From Pasteurellaceae bacterium Macca (lineage in GTDB: Bacteria > Pseudomonadota > Gammaproteobacteria > Enterobacterales > Pasteurellaceae): DNA of 64,000 nt. The notes under the pieces were generated by a model, which ran no database searches, had not been told where the DNA came from, and saw only the letters and a list, made by a program, of their open reading frames with translations. Both the position numbers and the translations under genes were made by a program. Position 1 is the stretch's first letter. Every line of letters starts with the position of its first letter. Of the stretch, positions 37,147 through 46,646 are shown piece by piece. The stretch is taken from positions 434,001-498,000 of the forward strand of contig LVZB01000001.1 in the NCBI GenBank assembly GCA_023101485.1, in the 5' to 3' direction.

Positions 37147-37221
37147 TGGCTGGAGTACTAGGATTCGAACCTAGGAATGCTGGGATCAAAACCCAGTGCC
37201 TTACCGCTTGGCGATACTCCA
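37147..37221 (-). tRNA. tRNA-Gln (TTG), copy 1
   Basis: 75 nt including encoded CCA. Acceptor TGGAGTA/TACTCCA, anticodon loop TTTTGAT with anticodon TTG, T-arm with GGTTCGAATCC. Last gene of a Met-Leu-Gln-Gln cluster on the minus strand. Confidence 0.97.
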
Positions 37222-37269
37222 AAAGAAAAAAACTAACCTGAATGTTAGCTTTGATGATTTGAAATAAGA

Positions 37270-37344
37270 TGGCTGGAGTACTAGGATTCGAACCTAGGAA
37301 TGCTGGGATCAAAACCCAGTGCCTTACCGCTTGGCGATACTCCA
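37270..37344 (-). tRNA. tRNA-Gln (TTG), copy 2
   Basis: 75 nt with CCA, sequence identical to the copy at 37147-37221, 48 bp upstream of it. Anticodon TTG. Confidence 0.97.
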
Positions 37345-37370
37345 GTCGTTTTATTTGCTTAGTCGATAAA

Positions 37371-37455
37371 TGGTGCGGGACGAGGGACTTGAACCCACAC
37401 ACCTCTCGGCGCCAGAACCTAAATCTGGTGCGTCTACCAATTTCGCCAGTCCCGC
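37371..37455 (-). tRNA. tRNA-Leu (TAG)
   Basis: 85 nt with CCA and a long variable arm (class II). Acceptor GCGGGAC, anticodon stem-loop CCAGATTTAGGTTCTGG with anticodon TAG. Confidence 0.97.
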
Positions 37456-37458
37456 AAA

Positions 37459-37535
37459 TGGTGGCTACAGCGAGATTCGAACTTGCGACCCCAACATTAT
37501 GAGTGTTGTGCTCTAACCAGCTGAGCTATGTAGCC
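37459..37535 (-). tRNA. tRNA-Met (CAT), elongator
   Basis: 77 nt with CCA. Starts GGCTACATAGCTCAGCTGG; anticodon loop ACTCATAAT with CAT. The paired first base and overall match to E. coli metT indicate the elongator form. First tRNA of the cluster, same order as metT-leuW-gln in E. coli. Confidence 0.95.
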
Positions 37536-37702
37536 ATTTTGCGTCACCATATCGGCTTTGCGGGGCTTATTATGCTGATTTCGGTTTACCTCGTCAAATA
37601 CTTTTTACAAAAATTTCACTGTTTGAATAGTCTTTCGGCAAATTGTTGTAAAAAACCACGTTTTTCATAATTTTTGCTTATTTTATAACAGCTTAGAAAA
37701 AA

Positions 37703-38527
37703 CTAAGCACGATTTTCCATTTCTGCTTGAACGCGCAATAGCACACGTTCTATGTCTGGTAGTACCCCTTCCCAAAGCTGAAATGCAAAAGCGGCTTGCC
37801 CCACTAGCATACCTAAACCATCTTGGCAGAACTGTGCCCCAAGGGTTCGACCATAATTTAAAAACGGTGTTTGTTGGTTAAGCGCATACTGCATATCATA
37901 TAACTTCCCCTCTCTCACTAATGAAGAAGGTAACTCAACACATTGACCTTGTAGCCCAAGGGAAGTGGCATTGATGATTAAATCAAAAGATTGTTTCGAA
38001 ATTGCATTCCAACTAGCGGAATGAATTTCCCCCCATGGTGCAAATTTCTCGGCTAAAACGACCGCTCTCTCCTCTGTTCGATTATAAAGTGTGATCTGCT
38101 GATTCGCCTGCAATAACGGGTAAAGTACGCCTTTTGTCGCCCCTCCTGCACCTAAAATGAGCACATGCTGATTCGCCTTTAGCCAATTTAATCGCGTCAA
38201 ATCGGCGACTAAGCCTGCACCGTCGGTATTCTCGCCATACCACTTGCCATTCCCTAAACGCTTTAAGGTATTACAAGCACCGGCTTGCAAACAACCTTCA
38301 CTATATTCATCTGCCAACATAAAAGCCCGCTCTTTAAATGGCGCAGTAATATTTGCCCCTTTTGCCCCAGCCTTAAAAAAAGCCTGTAACTGTTGTTCAA
38401 AAGTCACTTCATCGCCTAACTTCGCCACATACTGAATCTTTTTGCCTGTTTGCTCGGCAAATAGTTGGTGGATACGAGGGGATTTACTTTGGGCAATGGG
38501 GTTGCCCCAAACAGCATATTGATTCAT
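37703..38527 (-). CDS. aroE: Shikimate dehydrogenase
   Basis: NADP-dependent step of the shikimate pathway. 274 residues from ATG 38527 (MNQYAVWGNPIAQSKSPRIH); a 10-codon upstream extension overlaps tsaC and lacks support. Substrate-site NPIAQSKSP (about 9-17) and Lys/Asp in NITAPFKERAF and ENTDGAGL; NADP loop LGAGGATKGV (about 127-136). Downstream of tsaC by 26 bp, as in E. coli. Confidence 0.97.
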   Translation of the reverse strand: MNQYAVWGNPIAQSKSPRIHQLFAEQTGKKIQYVAKLGDEVTFEQQLQAFFKAGAKGANITAPFKERAFMLADEYSEGCLQAGACNTLKRLGNGKWYGENTDGAGLVADLTRLNWLKANQHVLILGAGGATKGVLYPLLQANQQITLYNRTEERAVVLAEKFAPWGEIHSASWNAISKQSFDLIINATSLGLQGQCVELPSSLVREGKLYDMQYALNQQTPFLNYGRTLGAQFCQDGLGMLVGQAAFAFQLWEGVLPDIERVLLRVQAEMENRA

Positions 38528-38553
38528 TTTTCTTCTCTTTATCTCAAGGCTTC

Positions 38554-39108
38554 TCAACCCTGACGGAAAATCTGTTGAGTAAAAATATCACGAATTTCAG
38601 AGGGGTTCGTTTTTCCCCCAGTAGGTTCATCTAAGACAGGAAAATCTACGCCAAACTGTTGGCGAACTTCATCACTATTACGGCAGGGCGGTTTTGTCGT
38701 TAAATTCGCACTTGTGGAGGTTAAAGCAAAACCCGTTGCTTCACATAAGCGTTGCACCGCAGGCAAGCGACAAATCCGAATCGCAATGGTATCAAACTGC
38801 CCACGGAGGTAGCGAGGTGTCGTATCAAGGGCTGGAACAATCCAAGTCACTGCATTCTCTCTTACGGCTTCAATTTGTTGCCAAGCCTTTTCATCAAGGC
38901 GAGTACAATCGACAAACGGAAAAAAAAACTCTCGCCTTGGTGCAACCAAAATCAACCCCTTCTCCTCTGGGCGATTTTTTAGTGCTAATAATGCGCTCAC
39001 GGCTTGCGCATCTGCTGGGTTGCAACCCAAACCGAAGACCGCTTCCGTGGGGTAAGCCACCACTTTCCCCTGTTTTAGTTTTTCAACAATATCATTCAAT
39101 GTGTTCAT
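38554..39108 (-). CDS. tsaC: Threonylcarbamoyl-AMP synthase TsaC (YrdC)
   Basis: 184 residues; makes threonylcarbamoyl-AMP for t6A37 in ANN-decoding tRNAs. YrdC-fold motifs: [20 protein letters not shown] (about 12-31), [16 protein letters not shown] with the KR-type nucleotide site, and [13 protein letters not shown] (about 131-143). Overlaps the yrdD end by 17 bp. Confidence 0.95.
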   Translation of the reverse strand: MNTLNDIVEKLKQGKVVAYPTEAVFGLGCNPADAQAVSALLALKNRPEEKGLILVAPRREFFFPFVDCTRLDEKAWQQIEAVRENAVTWIVPALDTTPRYLRGQFDTIAIRICRLPAVQRLCEATGFALTSTSANLTTKPPCRNSDEVRQQFGVDFPVLDEPTGGKTNPSEIRDIFTQQIFRQG

Positions 39109-39634
39109 TTTCTGCTAGATTAAATAAGTGTTGACAAGATCGGTTCGCACAGAGGTAGTAATCCTTTCCTCGCTGTTTTTTAATTGTCGCCAAACCACCA
39201 TGACATTGAGGACATTCCACTACCACAGGCTTGCTTGCCAACGTAAATTTGCAAGTAGGATAACCTGTACAACCATAAAAAGTTTTACCCGCTCTGCCTG
39301 TTCGAACCAATAAAGGATGATGACATTCAGGGCAGATAAACGCTTCTTCAACATCCTGATTTTCTTGAACAGTGAAATGGCACTCAGGGTAATGGCTACA
39401 CCCAATAAACATACCAAAATGCCCTTGCTTTAATTGCAAAGGCGAAGCACATTCAGGGCAACGTTCATCTAAGGTTTTAATAATGTGGCTGGTCTGTTGT
39501 AGCGGTTTCAAATAATCACAGGCAGGATAATTAGAACAGCCCAGAAATAGCCCCTGCTTTCCCTTTTTCATCTGCAAAGGCGAACCACATTCAGGGCAAA
39601 ATTCTGTGTGCTTAGTCGATTTAAACAGGCTCAT
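39092..39634 (-). CDS. yrdD: Topoisomerase I-type zinc-finger protein YrdD
   Basis: 180 residues from ATG 39634 ([17 protein letters not shown]), overlapping the yqfB-type gene by 14 bp; a longer frame to 39658 is less likely. Four zinc ribbons of the topoisomerase I C-terminal kind: CPECGSPL...[15 protein letters not shown]...[15 protein letters not shown]...CTGYPTC and CPQCHGGL...CANRSC. Binds nucleic acid by inference; its partner is unknown. Conserved neighbour of tsaC and aroE. Confidence 0.88.
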   Translation of the reverse strand: MSLFKSTKHTEFCPECGSPLQMKKGKQGLFLGCSNYPACDYLKPLQQTSHIIKTLDERCPECASPLQLKQGHFGMFIGCSHYPECHFTVQENQDVEEAFICPECHHPLLVRTGRAGKTFYGCTGYPTCKFTLASKPVVVECPQCHGGLATIKKQRGKDYYLCANRSCQHLFNLAENEHIE

Positions 39635-39950
39635 CGAGTAACTCAAATTCAATAACAAAAAAATCCGTTTCTTGGGGGTAGATCTCCTTAATCACCTGTT
39701 GTAATTCCGCCAATGTCATATTTTCTTGCTGTGCATGGCGTTCATTTAAGGCAGAAAACGGCGTTGGCGTGATCGATAACACCCGAATATGGGCAAACAA
39801 GCGGTCTGTTTCATAGGTCGAAACACATAATCTTTGCCCGGGCTGGAAGTGGGATTCACTCACATCACGAATCGTAATGGTCTTTTTCCCCTTTACAATA
39901 TCCTCTTCAAAACGACTAAAAAAGGTGATTTTATTCTTCGTCATCATCAT
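39621..39950 (-). CDS. yqfB: ASCH-domain N4-acetylcytidine amidohydrolase (YqfB-like)
   Basis: 109 residues, single ASCH domain. ITFFSRFEEDIVKGKKTITIRDVSESHF (about 8-35) carries the conserved Lys, Thr and Glu of the active site, and NMTLAELQQVIKEIYP the family's C-terminal helix. E. coli YqfB removes acetyl from N4-acetylcytidine. Overlaps recX and yrdD, so it belongs to a tightly packed leftward operon. Confidence 0.88.
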   Translation of the reverse strand: MMMTKNKITFFSRFEEDIVKGKKTITIRDVSESHFQPGQRLCVSTYETDRLFAHIRVLSITPTPFSALNERHAQQENMTLAELQQVIKEIYPQETDFFVIEFELLDEPV

Positions 39951-40392
39951 GGTAATCCATATCGAGTAAATGGCTAAAATGATCCTGTAGAAAACCTCGT
40001 CCTACCATAAATCGCCACATTTTTTGTTTCGCTTTTCTATCCCAAGTGGTCGGGCATTTTTTCTCAAATACTTGCTCAGCTAAGCTAAACCAATCCACCT
40101 CGGCATTTTCTAGCTCCTGCTCAATCAACCAGCCTTCGACCCCTTTGATTTTAAGATCTTGTTTTATCCGCCGAGGGCCATAGCCTTGCTGTGATCGATA
40201 GCGAATAAAAGTACCGCAAAATCGTTCATCACTTTGCCAATTATTTTCTTGGGCACGCTCAATTGCACCCTCAATCTCTTCATCTGAGTAAGCCTTTAAA
40301 GTTAATTTATGGCGTAACTCCGCCTCGCTGTAATCTCGCTTACTTAACAGATAAAGCAAATAATTGATTGCCGTATAACTCGATGTTTTCAT
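39931..40392 (-). CDS. recX: Regulatory protein RecX
   Basis: 153 residues from ATG 40392 (MKTSSYTAINYLLYLL). The frame is open to 40476, but the upstream part overlaps the recA terminator and looks non-coding. Three-helix RecX repeats: SKRDYSEAELRHKL, SDERFCGTFIRYRSQQGYGPRRIKQDLKIKGV, and the C-terminal module. Inhibits RecA filament growth. Downstream of recA as usual; a hairpin (40448-40477) between them would lower recX expression relative to recA. Confidence 0.93.
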   Translation of the reverse strand: MKTSSYTAINYLLYLLSKRDYSEAELRHKLTLKAYSDEEIEGAIERAQENNWQSDERFCGTFIRYRSQQGYGPRRIKQDLKIKGVEGWLIEQELENAEVDWFSLAEQVFEKKCPTTWDRKAKQKMWRFMVGRGFLQDHFSHLLDMDYHDDDEE

Positions 40393-40447
40393 TTTAGGTT
40401 TATTCAAATCCGCAAAGGAAAATAAAATAGAATGGGATAAAAAATAG

Positions 40448-40477
40448 AAAAAATGCGGTTTCTTCAAAAACCGCATT
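40448..40477 (-). terminator. Attenuating terminator between recA and recX
   Basis: On the minus strand AATGCGGTTT (40477-40468) pairs with AAACCGCATT (40461-40452), followed by TTTTCTATTTT. It sits right after the recA stop, so recX would be read only by read-through. Confidence 0.8.
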
Positions 40478-40498
40478 ATGCCATATCAGCGTGTGAGA

Positions 40499-41671
40499 TT
40501 AGAGTTCTTCTTGAACTTCTTCAATAAAGTCGTTTTCTAACACTTCCTCTTCACTACTAAAACTTATTTCATCATTTTCTTTGGATTTCGATTTTCCTTT
40601 TTTAGCTTTTGAAGATCCTAATGGCGCATTTGGATTTTTCGTCACAATTTCACGGATCTCTTCCTCAAGGGAAGCGGCGATTTCAGGATTATCTTTTAAC
40701 CATTGAATCGCATTGTTTTTTCCCTGACCAATCTTATCATTTTGGTAAGAGAACCAAGCACCGGATTTCTTAATCAAGCCATTTTCTTCGGCAAGAATAA
40801 GCAACTCGCTCATACGGGAGATCCCTTCGCCATACATAATGTCAAAATTCACTTCACGGAATGGTGGTGCAACTTTATTTTTCACTACTTTGACTTTGGT
40901 TTCATTACCTAAAATATCATCTCCGCTTTTCACCACACCCGTACGGCGAATATCTAAACGCACAGAGGAGTAGAATTTCAACGCATTTCCCCCGGTTGTC
41001 GTTTCAGGGTTACCAAACATCACGCCAATTTTCATCCGAATTTGGTTAATGAAGATCACTAAGCAGTTTGTGTTTTTAATGTTAGCAGTCAGTTTACGCA
41101 ACGCTTGGGACATCAAACGTGCTTGTAAGCCCATATGAGAATCCCCCATATCACCTTCAATTTCTGCCTTTGGTGTTAAAGCGGCAACGGAATCCACAAT
41201 AATCACATCCACCGCACCGGAACGCACTAAGGCATCACAAATTTCTAAAGCTTGTTCACCATTATCAGGTTGGGAGATAAATAATTCATCGGTATTCACC
41301 CCTAATTTACGGGCATAAACGGGGTCAAGGGCATGTTCAGCATCAATAAACGCACACGTTTTATTGGTTTTTTGAGCCTGTGCGATCACCGAAAGCGTTA
41401 AGGTTGTTTTACCCGAAGATTCAGGGCCATAAATCTCGACAATACGCCCCATTGGCAAACCGCCAATACCAAGGGCTAAGTCTAATCCTAATGAACCGGT
41501 GGAAACCGACTCAATATCAAGCTGTTGAGTTGCCCCCAATTTCATAATTGCCCCTTTACCAAACTGCTTTTCAATTTGAGCAAGGGCGGCAGCAAGGGCT
41601 TTCTCTTTGCTTTCCGGATCAACTTGTTTCACCACTGGGTTTTGGTTTTTAGATTTTTTGTTATCAGCCAT
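40499..41671 (-). CDS. recA: Recombinase RecA
   Basis: ATP-dependent strand-exchange protein and LexA co-protease, central to recombination, SOS and natural transformation. 390 residues against 353 in E. coli. Walker [10 protein letters not shown] (about 77-85), Walker [11 protein letters not shown], loop 2 region [26 protein letters not shown]. The excess is a C-terminal acidic tail rich in Glu, Asp and Ser after [10 protein letters not shown] LexA box precedes the gene at 41746-41761. Confidence 0.98.
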   Translation of the reverse strand: MADNKKSKNQNPVVKQVDPESKEKALAAALAQIEKQFGKGAIMKLGATQQLDIESVSTGSLGLDLALGIGGLPMGRIVEIYGPESSGKTTLTLSVIAQAQKTNKTCAFIDAEHALDPVYARKLGVNTDELFISQPDNGEQALEICDALVRSGAVDVIIVDSVAALTPKAEIEGDMGDSHMGLQARLMSQALRKLTANIKNTNCLVIFINQIRMKIGVMFGNPETTTGGNALKFYSSVRLDIRRTGVVKSGDDILGNETKVKVVKNKVAPPFREVNFDIMYGEGISRMSELLILAEENGLIKKSGAWFSYQNDKIGQGKNNAIQWLKDNPEIAASLEEEIREIVTKNPNAPLGSSKAKKGKSKSKENDEISFSSEEEVLENDFIEEVQEEL

Positions 41672-41745
41672 AATGTTTCCTTAATCTGAAATCGGGTATT
41701 GTATAAAAAAGGAACGAAAATTCGTTATTACTGTAAATTATTATA

Positions 41746-41761
41746 CTGTTTAACCATACAG
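41746..41761. promoter_or_regulatory. LexA (SOS) box of recA
   Basis: CTGTTTAACCATACAG, a perfect CTGT-N8-ACAG, 75 bp upstream of the recA ATG; standard autoregulatory SOS arrangement. Confidence 0.9.
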
Positions 41762-41790
41762 TTTCAAGCACTTTTTGCGATTTTGCAAAA

Positions 41791-42411
41791 TTATTTCAAA
41801 ATTCGACCGCTTGTTATTGGCACGGCTCGCTTTTCATCAAAAGGGTTAAGGGCATTGATGAGCATAATCTGCTCAAACTTCCATAACGCCTTAGAAGGAA
41901 TATCACAAAGCGTTACTTTACCCTCTGCTAATAACGCCGTTAATTGCGTGCCTTTTAATAAATAATGCCTCGGGCTAAACCAGCGATGATCTTTTTTCAA
42001 TAATAAATTACCAATGGTGCAATCACTGATAAAACCATTATTGATAATGATAATTTCATCACTCTCTGCTTGGAAGTTGGGCAAATTTTTCAATAAATCT
42101 AACCGCTTGCGATCCGTATATTTAAAACGATAATCTAAATTTTCTGTTTCCACTAAATGAAAACGTTGAATTTGACGTGGCACATAAGGGTAAAAAAAGA
42201 TCTCACTCTGCTTAGGAGAATAATTCACCCTTGCTCGAACTAATCCACAATGAAATGCTTTCGGCACGACTATTTTTTCCGCTAGATTCAATGTCGGTGC
42301 ATGTTGAAAATAGTGTTTAAAAGCAAAATCCACACGTTGTTGATGATAAAATAATTGCTGAATTTTTCCATCAATAATCGCAATTGTTTCAAAAAGTGGA
42401 AATTGGCACAT
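41791..42411 (-). CDS. Class IV aminotransferase-like protein, probable aminodeoxychorismate lyase
   Basis: 206 residues, shorter than E. coli PabC (269). Begins CQFPLFETIAIIDGKIQQLFYHQQRVDFAF, with the HxxR block of class IV PLP enzymes, then KYTDRKRLDLL with the candidate PLP Lys, INNGFISDCTIGNLLL, and the cofactor-binding KGTQLTALL. It overlaps the pabB-like gene by 23 bp, as in H. influenzae HI1169/HI1170. Likely converts 4-amino-4-deoxychorismate to p-aminobenzoate for folate. Confidence 0.8.
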   Translation of the reverse strand: MCQFPLFETIAIIDGKIQQLFYHQQRVDFAFKHYFQHAPTLNLAEKIVVPKAFHCGLVRARVNYSPKQSEIFFYPYVPRQIQRFHLVETENLDYRFKYTDRKRLDLLKNLPNFQAESDEIIIINNGFISDCTIGNLLLKKDHRWFSPRHYLLKGTQLTALLAEGKVTLCDIPSKALWKFEQIMLINALNPFDEKRAVPITSGRILK

Positions 42412-43369
42412 ACACTTTCTCTAAAATTTCATTATATTCTTCATTTAATTGGCTTAATGCGGTAATTCCGCCACCACTACGGAAATAATATTCATCATTT
42501 TGTTTTTCAATATAACGAATAACAACGCCACTATCGAGATTTTCGCCATCAAAATAGCCCATAATCCCCGTGTAATAACCCCGTTCTTGCTGTTCTGCTT
42601 GGCGAATAATCTCCACAGTTTTCACTTTGGGCGCGCCACTAATCGACCCCGCAGGTAATAACTTTGCCAACATTGTGCCAATATTATCTTGCCAATTTTC
42701 AGCTAATTCCCCACAAATTTCCGAACTTGTTTGATAAATTGCCCCTAAATAGGTCTGAACTTTTTCTACATAGCGATATTTACTCACTTGAATATTTTTT
42801 GCCACTAAGGCTAAATCATTACGAATTAAATCAACAATAGTATTATGTTCACTAAATTCTTTGATGGAATTTAATAATAACCCCTCGGCATTTTCAATAT
42901 TCGCGTTAATCGTCCCTTTCATTGGGTAAGAATAAATCTTATTCTCTGCAATTCGCACAAAACATTCTGGAGAAAAACAAACAAATTGATCTGCCAAATA
43001 ACATTTATATTTTGCTTGGCTTGCCTGAAATAACATTGCTAAATCATAATTCGTTTTAATTTTCGTTGGATAAGTCAGATTTAATAAATAACTATTACCG
43101 GCTTGAATTTCCCGTTGAACTAATTCAAACCCTTGTTGATAATGTTGGAAATCCATTTTTTCCATACTGAATTCAAACGGCGGAAATGCCCCTTGAAGAG
43201 GGGGTGCAAACGATTTTTGCGGTGTTTGGAAATAGAGATCCGTCGGTATTTCGCCATTTTCAACGCGAATAAGCGGTTTTTGCTGTTCAAAATCGATCAG
43301 GAAAAAAAAGGCTTGGCGTTTTTTCCCATAGCTGTTCGCTTGTTGGATAAATTGTTCCATATAATTCAT
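42389..43369 (-). CDS. pabB: Aminodeoxychorismate synthase component I (PabB-like)
   Basis: 326 residues of the chorismate-binding family, in the compact form lacking most of the N-terminal domain of anthranilate synthases. Signatures: YPMKGTINANIENA, IVDLIRNDLALVAKNI (about 185-200), LPAGSISGAPKVKTVEII, and YYTGIMGYFDGENLDSGVVIR. With the overlapping lyase-like gene it makes p-aminobenzoate. Start uncertain between two ATGs four codons apart; no clear ribosome-binding site. Confidence 0.87.
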   Translation of the reverse strand: MNYMEQFIQQANSYGKKRQAFFFLIDFEQQKPLIRVENGEIPTDLYFQTPQKSFAPPLQGAFPPFEFSMEKMDFQHYQQGFELVQREIQAGNSYLLNLTYPTKIKTNYDLAMLFQASQAKYKCYLADQFVCFSPECFVRIAENKIYSYPMKGTINANIENAEGLLLNSIKEFSEHNTIVDLIRNDLALVAKNIQVSKYRYVEKVQTYLGAIYQTSSEICGELAENWQDNIGTMLAKLLPAGSISGAPKVKTVEIIRQAEQQERGYYTGIMGYFDGENLDSGVVIRYIEKQNDEYYFRSGGGITALSQLNEEYNEILEKVYVPISTF

Positions 43370-43411
43370 TTATACAAGGGGCAGAAGTACATCGCCTTCT
43401 GCCCCACTCCC

Positions 43412-46330
43412 TTACTCTTTATTACTCACAATGACCCGTAGGCTATCTAACCGCCAAGTGGCTTGTTCAAGTTGGGTTAAACTCTCCCGTTTTACTTGCT
43501 CTAATGCCTCAATTTCATCTGCCCGAATATTTTTATTGACCGCTTGCAATGAAGTTAAACGGTGTAATTCACTGCTCAGCGTCTGCTCGGCATTGCTCTT
43601 CGCCGCCTCAATCAATGCGACTGCTTGGGGGGCAATTTTGCTCTCACCGAAAGCGATAAGCTTTTCAATGTCTGAGCGTGCCATTTTGGCAATTTTATTC
43701 GCCATCTGCTTATTGACCGGCTTTAACTGCTTTTCTAAACCGCTGAACGACACTTGGCTTGCCATATCATTGCCCTTAGCATCTAATAAAATCCGCACCG
43801 GTGTTGGTGGCAAGAAACGGGTCAGTTGCAAGCCCTTCGGGGATTGCGCTTCTACAATGTAGATCATCTCCAATAAGAGTGTGCCCGCAGGTAAATTTTT
43901 ATTCACTAATAACGAAATAGCACTTTTACCAATATCACCAGAGGTAATTAAATCAATACCGTGGCGAATCATCGGGTGATCCCAAGTGAGGAATTGCACC
44001 TCCTCACGCATTAACGCTAATTCACGGTCAAAGGTCACGGTACTGCCTTCTTCACTTAACCCCGGGAAATCAGGCACAAGCATATGCCCTGTTGGGGTAA
44101 TCACAATGCTCTTTTCGCCCAGATCTTCTTGCTCTAAACCAATCACATCAAAGAGATTCAAGGCAAAATTGACTAACCGAGTATCTTGATCTTGCCCCTC
44201 AATCGCTGCGGCTAACTGTTGCCCCGCCTCGCCACCATTTGAATTGAGTTCTAATAAGCGATCTCGCCCTTGCTCCAATTCCTTCTTCAACTGTTGCTGG
44301 CGAAAATGCGTTTCGTGGATAAAGGTTTCAAACGCTTCAGAACGCTGTGGGGCAAGTAAAAATGCCTGCAAGGCGTCATTTTTCTCACGGAAAATGCTCG
44401 TCCCCATTGGGCAAGTTTCTTCAAAGGCATTTAGCCCTCGGTGATACCACTCCGCCAGCATCATTTGGGTCGAATTTTCAAAACACGGGACATAAATTTG
44501 AATATCGTGTTTTTGCCCGATACGGTCTAAACGCCCGATACTCTGCTCCAATAAATCGGGATTATCTGGCAAATTAAACAGCACTAAATGGCGTGCAAAT
44601 TGGAAATTTCGCCCCTCTGAACCAATGCTTGAACTCATCAACACCTGCGCCCCTTCTTCTTGCTGTGCAAAATAAGCGGAGGCTTTATCCCGTTCTACAA
44701 TGGACATTTTTTCATGGAACACTGCCGAGCGAATGCCCTCTTTCTCCCGTAAAATTTGTTCCAGCTGAATCGCCGTATCGGCTTGCTTACAGATCACCAA
44801 AATTTTCTCATCACGGTGATTTTTTAAGAAGGTAATCAACCACTCAATACGAGGGTCAAAATCATACCATTTGGCATTCGGATTCATACGTTGGAATAGA
44901 CGCTCCGGATAGAGCAAATCCGTCATTTTATTCCCCCCCATTAGCCCCATCACTTTCAACGCATTCGCATACTGCTTGGGCATTTCAAGGGTAATTTGGT
45001 GGAAAATACGGTGCGGAAAGCCCTTCACACCTTGGCGTGTATTACGAAACAGCACTCGGCTTGTCCCGTGGCGGTCAATCAACTCACGGATCAACTCTTG
45101 GCGAACTTCACACCGTTGTTCCTCATCACAATTTGACGCATTGAGGATTTTGAGCATCGGCTCAATATCCTCTTCCGCAAGTAACTCACTCAGGCTATTC
45201 TGCTCGGCAACGCTTAACGGCTTATCGCTTAACAAGGTCGCCACAGCTTCGGCAACCGGCTGATACTGTTTCTGCTCTGCGACAAAGGCTTGATAATCAT
45301 AAAAGCGATCCTGATCAAGCAAGGCTAAACGGGCAAAATGGCTCTCTTGCCCAAGCTGTTCAGGGGTTGCGGTGAGTAATAGCACCCCAGGGGTCTGTTT
45401 TGCTAAGCTGGCAACAAATTGGTACGCCATACTTGGGGCCTCTTCGCTCCACGCTAAATGGTGAGCTTCATCGACAATCAGCATATCCCATTGACTTGCA
45501 AGGGCTTGTTCTGCGCGTTTTGGGCTTTGGGCTAACCAATCGATAGACGCAATCACCAGGGATTCACTCTCAAAGGGGTTCTCGCTGACATCGTTATCAC
45601 CGTCATCTTTTTGAGTGAAATCAGCACAACGCTCCTCATCAAACAGCGAGAAATTCAAGCTAAAACGGCGGAGCATTTCCACCAACCATTGATGTTGCAA
45701 ACTCTCCGGCACAAGCACCAACACACGCTCTACTCGCCCTGAAAAAAGCTGTTGTTGCAAAATCATCCCCGCTTCAATGGTTTTCCCTAACCCCACCTCA
45801 TCGGCTAATAGCACCCGAGGGGCAAGGCGTTGCCCGACTTCTTTGGCGATATGTAATTGGTGAGGAATTAAGCTCGCCCGAATCCCCCTTAAACCACGCA
45901 AAGGCGATTGATACTGCCCCTGTTGATGTAAAAAAGCCCGATAACGCAAGGCAAAGCGATCACTGCGATCAATTTGTGCGGAAAAGAGGCGATCCTGTGG
46001 CTTACTAAAACTGACTTTATGATCGAGTTGCATCTCCGGCAACACGGCATCGATTAAATCATCCAACCGCTTGCCCAAATAGATCACAACGCCTTGATTT
46101 TCCACAACTTCTTCAACATCTAACTGCCAGCCTTCCACACTGGTAATGCGATCGCCACGTTGAAATTGCACCCGAGTTAAAGGCGCTACCGCCACGGCAT
46201 AAACACGCTGTTCTTCTGATGCCGGAAAGTCGATGGACACGGTGCGATTATCCACCCCCGTGACCACCCCTAAACCCAGATTATTCTCTGATTCACTGAT
46301 CCAACGCTGACCTACTACAAAATTTGTCAT
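43412..46330 (-). CDS. rapA: RNA polymerase-associated helicase RapA
   Basis: 972 residues from ATG 46330 ([15 protein letters not shown]), near the E. coli 968; a start eight codons earlier is open but unneeded. SWI2/SNF2 ATPase that recycles RNA polymerase. Two N-terminal Tudor-like domains (about 1-105), then motif [16 protein letters not shown], motif II DEAHHL, motif III LLTATP, motif [13 protein letters not shown] and motif [16 protein letters not shown], then the long C-terminal domain. Its 3' end lies 42 bp upstream of pabB. Confidence 0.97.
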   Translation of the reverse strand: MTNFVVGQRWISESENNLGLGVVTGVDNRTVSIDFPASEEQRVYAVAVAPLTRVQFQRGDRITSVEGWQLDVEEVVENQGVVIYLGKRLDDLIDAVLPEMQLDHKVSFSKPQDRLFSAQIDRSDRFALRYRAFLHQQGQYQSPLRGLRGIRASLIPHQLHIAKEVGQRLAPRVLLADEVGLGKTIEAGMILQQQLFSGRVERVLVLVPESLQHQWLVEMLRRFSLNFSLFDEERCADFTQKDDGDNDVSENPFESESLVIASIDWLAQSPKRAEQALASQWDMLIVDEAHHLAWSEEAPSMAYQFVASLAKQTPGVLLLTATPEQLGQESHFARLALLDQDRFYDYQAFVAEQKQYQPVAEAVATLLSDKPLSVAEQNSLSELLAEEDIEPMLKILNASNCDEEQRCEVRQELIRELIDRHGTSRVLFRNTRQGVKGFPHRIFHQITLEMPKQYANALKVMGLMGGNKMTDLLYPERLFQRMNPNAKWYDFDPRIEWLITFLKNHRDEKILVICKQADTAIQLEQILREKEGIRSAVFHEKMSIVERDKASAYFAQQEEGAQVLMSSSIGSEGRNFQFARHLVLFNLPDNPDLLEQSIGRLDRIGQKHDIQIYVPCFENSTQMMLAEWYHRGLNAFEETCPMGTSIFREKNDALQAFLLAPQRSEAFETFIHETHFRQQQLKKELEQGRDRLLELNSNGGEAGQQLAAAIEGQDQDTRLVNFALNLFDVIGLEQEDLGEKSIVITPTGHMLVPDFPGLSEEGSTVTFDRELALMREEVQFLTWDHPMIRHGIDLITSGDIGKSAISLLVNKNLPAGTLLLEMIYIVEAQSPKGLQLTRFLPPTPVRILLDAKGNDMASQVSFSGLEKQLKPVNKQMANKIAKMARSDIEKLIAFGESKIAPQAVALIEAAKSNAEQTLSSELHRLTSLQAVNKNIRADEIEALEQVKRESLTQLEQATWRLDSLRVIVSNKE

Positions 46331-46539
46331 CTTCTTCTCGCTTTTTCTCGTCAAAATTGCCCGCTATTTTACCCGATTTCTCCCCAACAAGCGGTCGGAT
46401 TTAAGCAAATTTTTGCATCAGCCGTTTAAGATAAATTTCGCGCTAAAACAAGCGGTCGTTTTTTAACAACATTTTGCAAATTTCATTAACATTTCGATAA
46501 TCATTAAAAATTTTCATAATCAATGTGAAAATTATGAAG

Positions 46540-46598
46540 TTGCAGAAGCCCCCAAAAATAGGGATTATGCACTCAGCCATTTAGACGGCTAAACGTCT
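46540..46598 (+). promoter_or_regulatory. metE promoter with tandem MetJ boxes
   Basis: -35 TTGCAG (46540-46545), 17-bp spacer, -10 GATTAT (46563-46568), followed by two adjacent 8-bp met boxes AGACGGCT (46583-46590) and AAACGTCT (46591-46598), 6 and 7 of 8 matches to AGACGTCT. MetJ with S-adenosylmethionine would repress initiation. TTTTCA and TGAAAA half-sites near 46511-46531 could be a MetR site. The rest of the 316-bp rapA-metE spacer holds two USS copies (about 46389 and 46449). Confidence 0.78.
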
Positions 46599-46646
46599 AA
46601 ACAACAGTTGCAAAAATCAAAGAATAACATCAAATAGGAGCACACC

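Noticed and set aside
37147-37344. Duplicated segment as an insertion or repeat element
   Set aside because: It is simply two tandem tRNA-Gln genes, the usual arrangement in a Met-Leu-Gln-Gln cluster.
39931-40476. 28-residue upstream extension of recX
   Set aside because: It would translate through the recA terminator hairpin and is not RecX-like; the ATG at 40392 fits the family.
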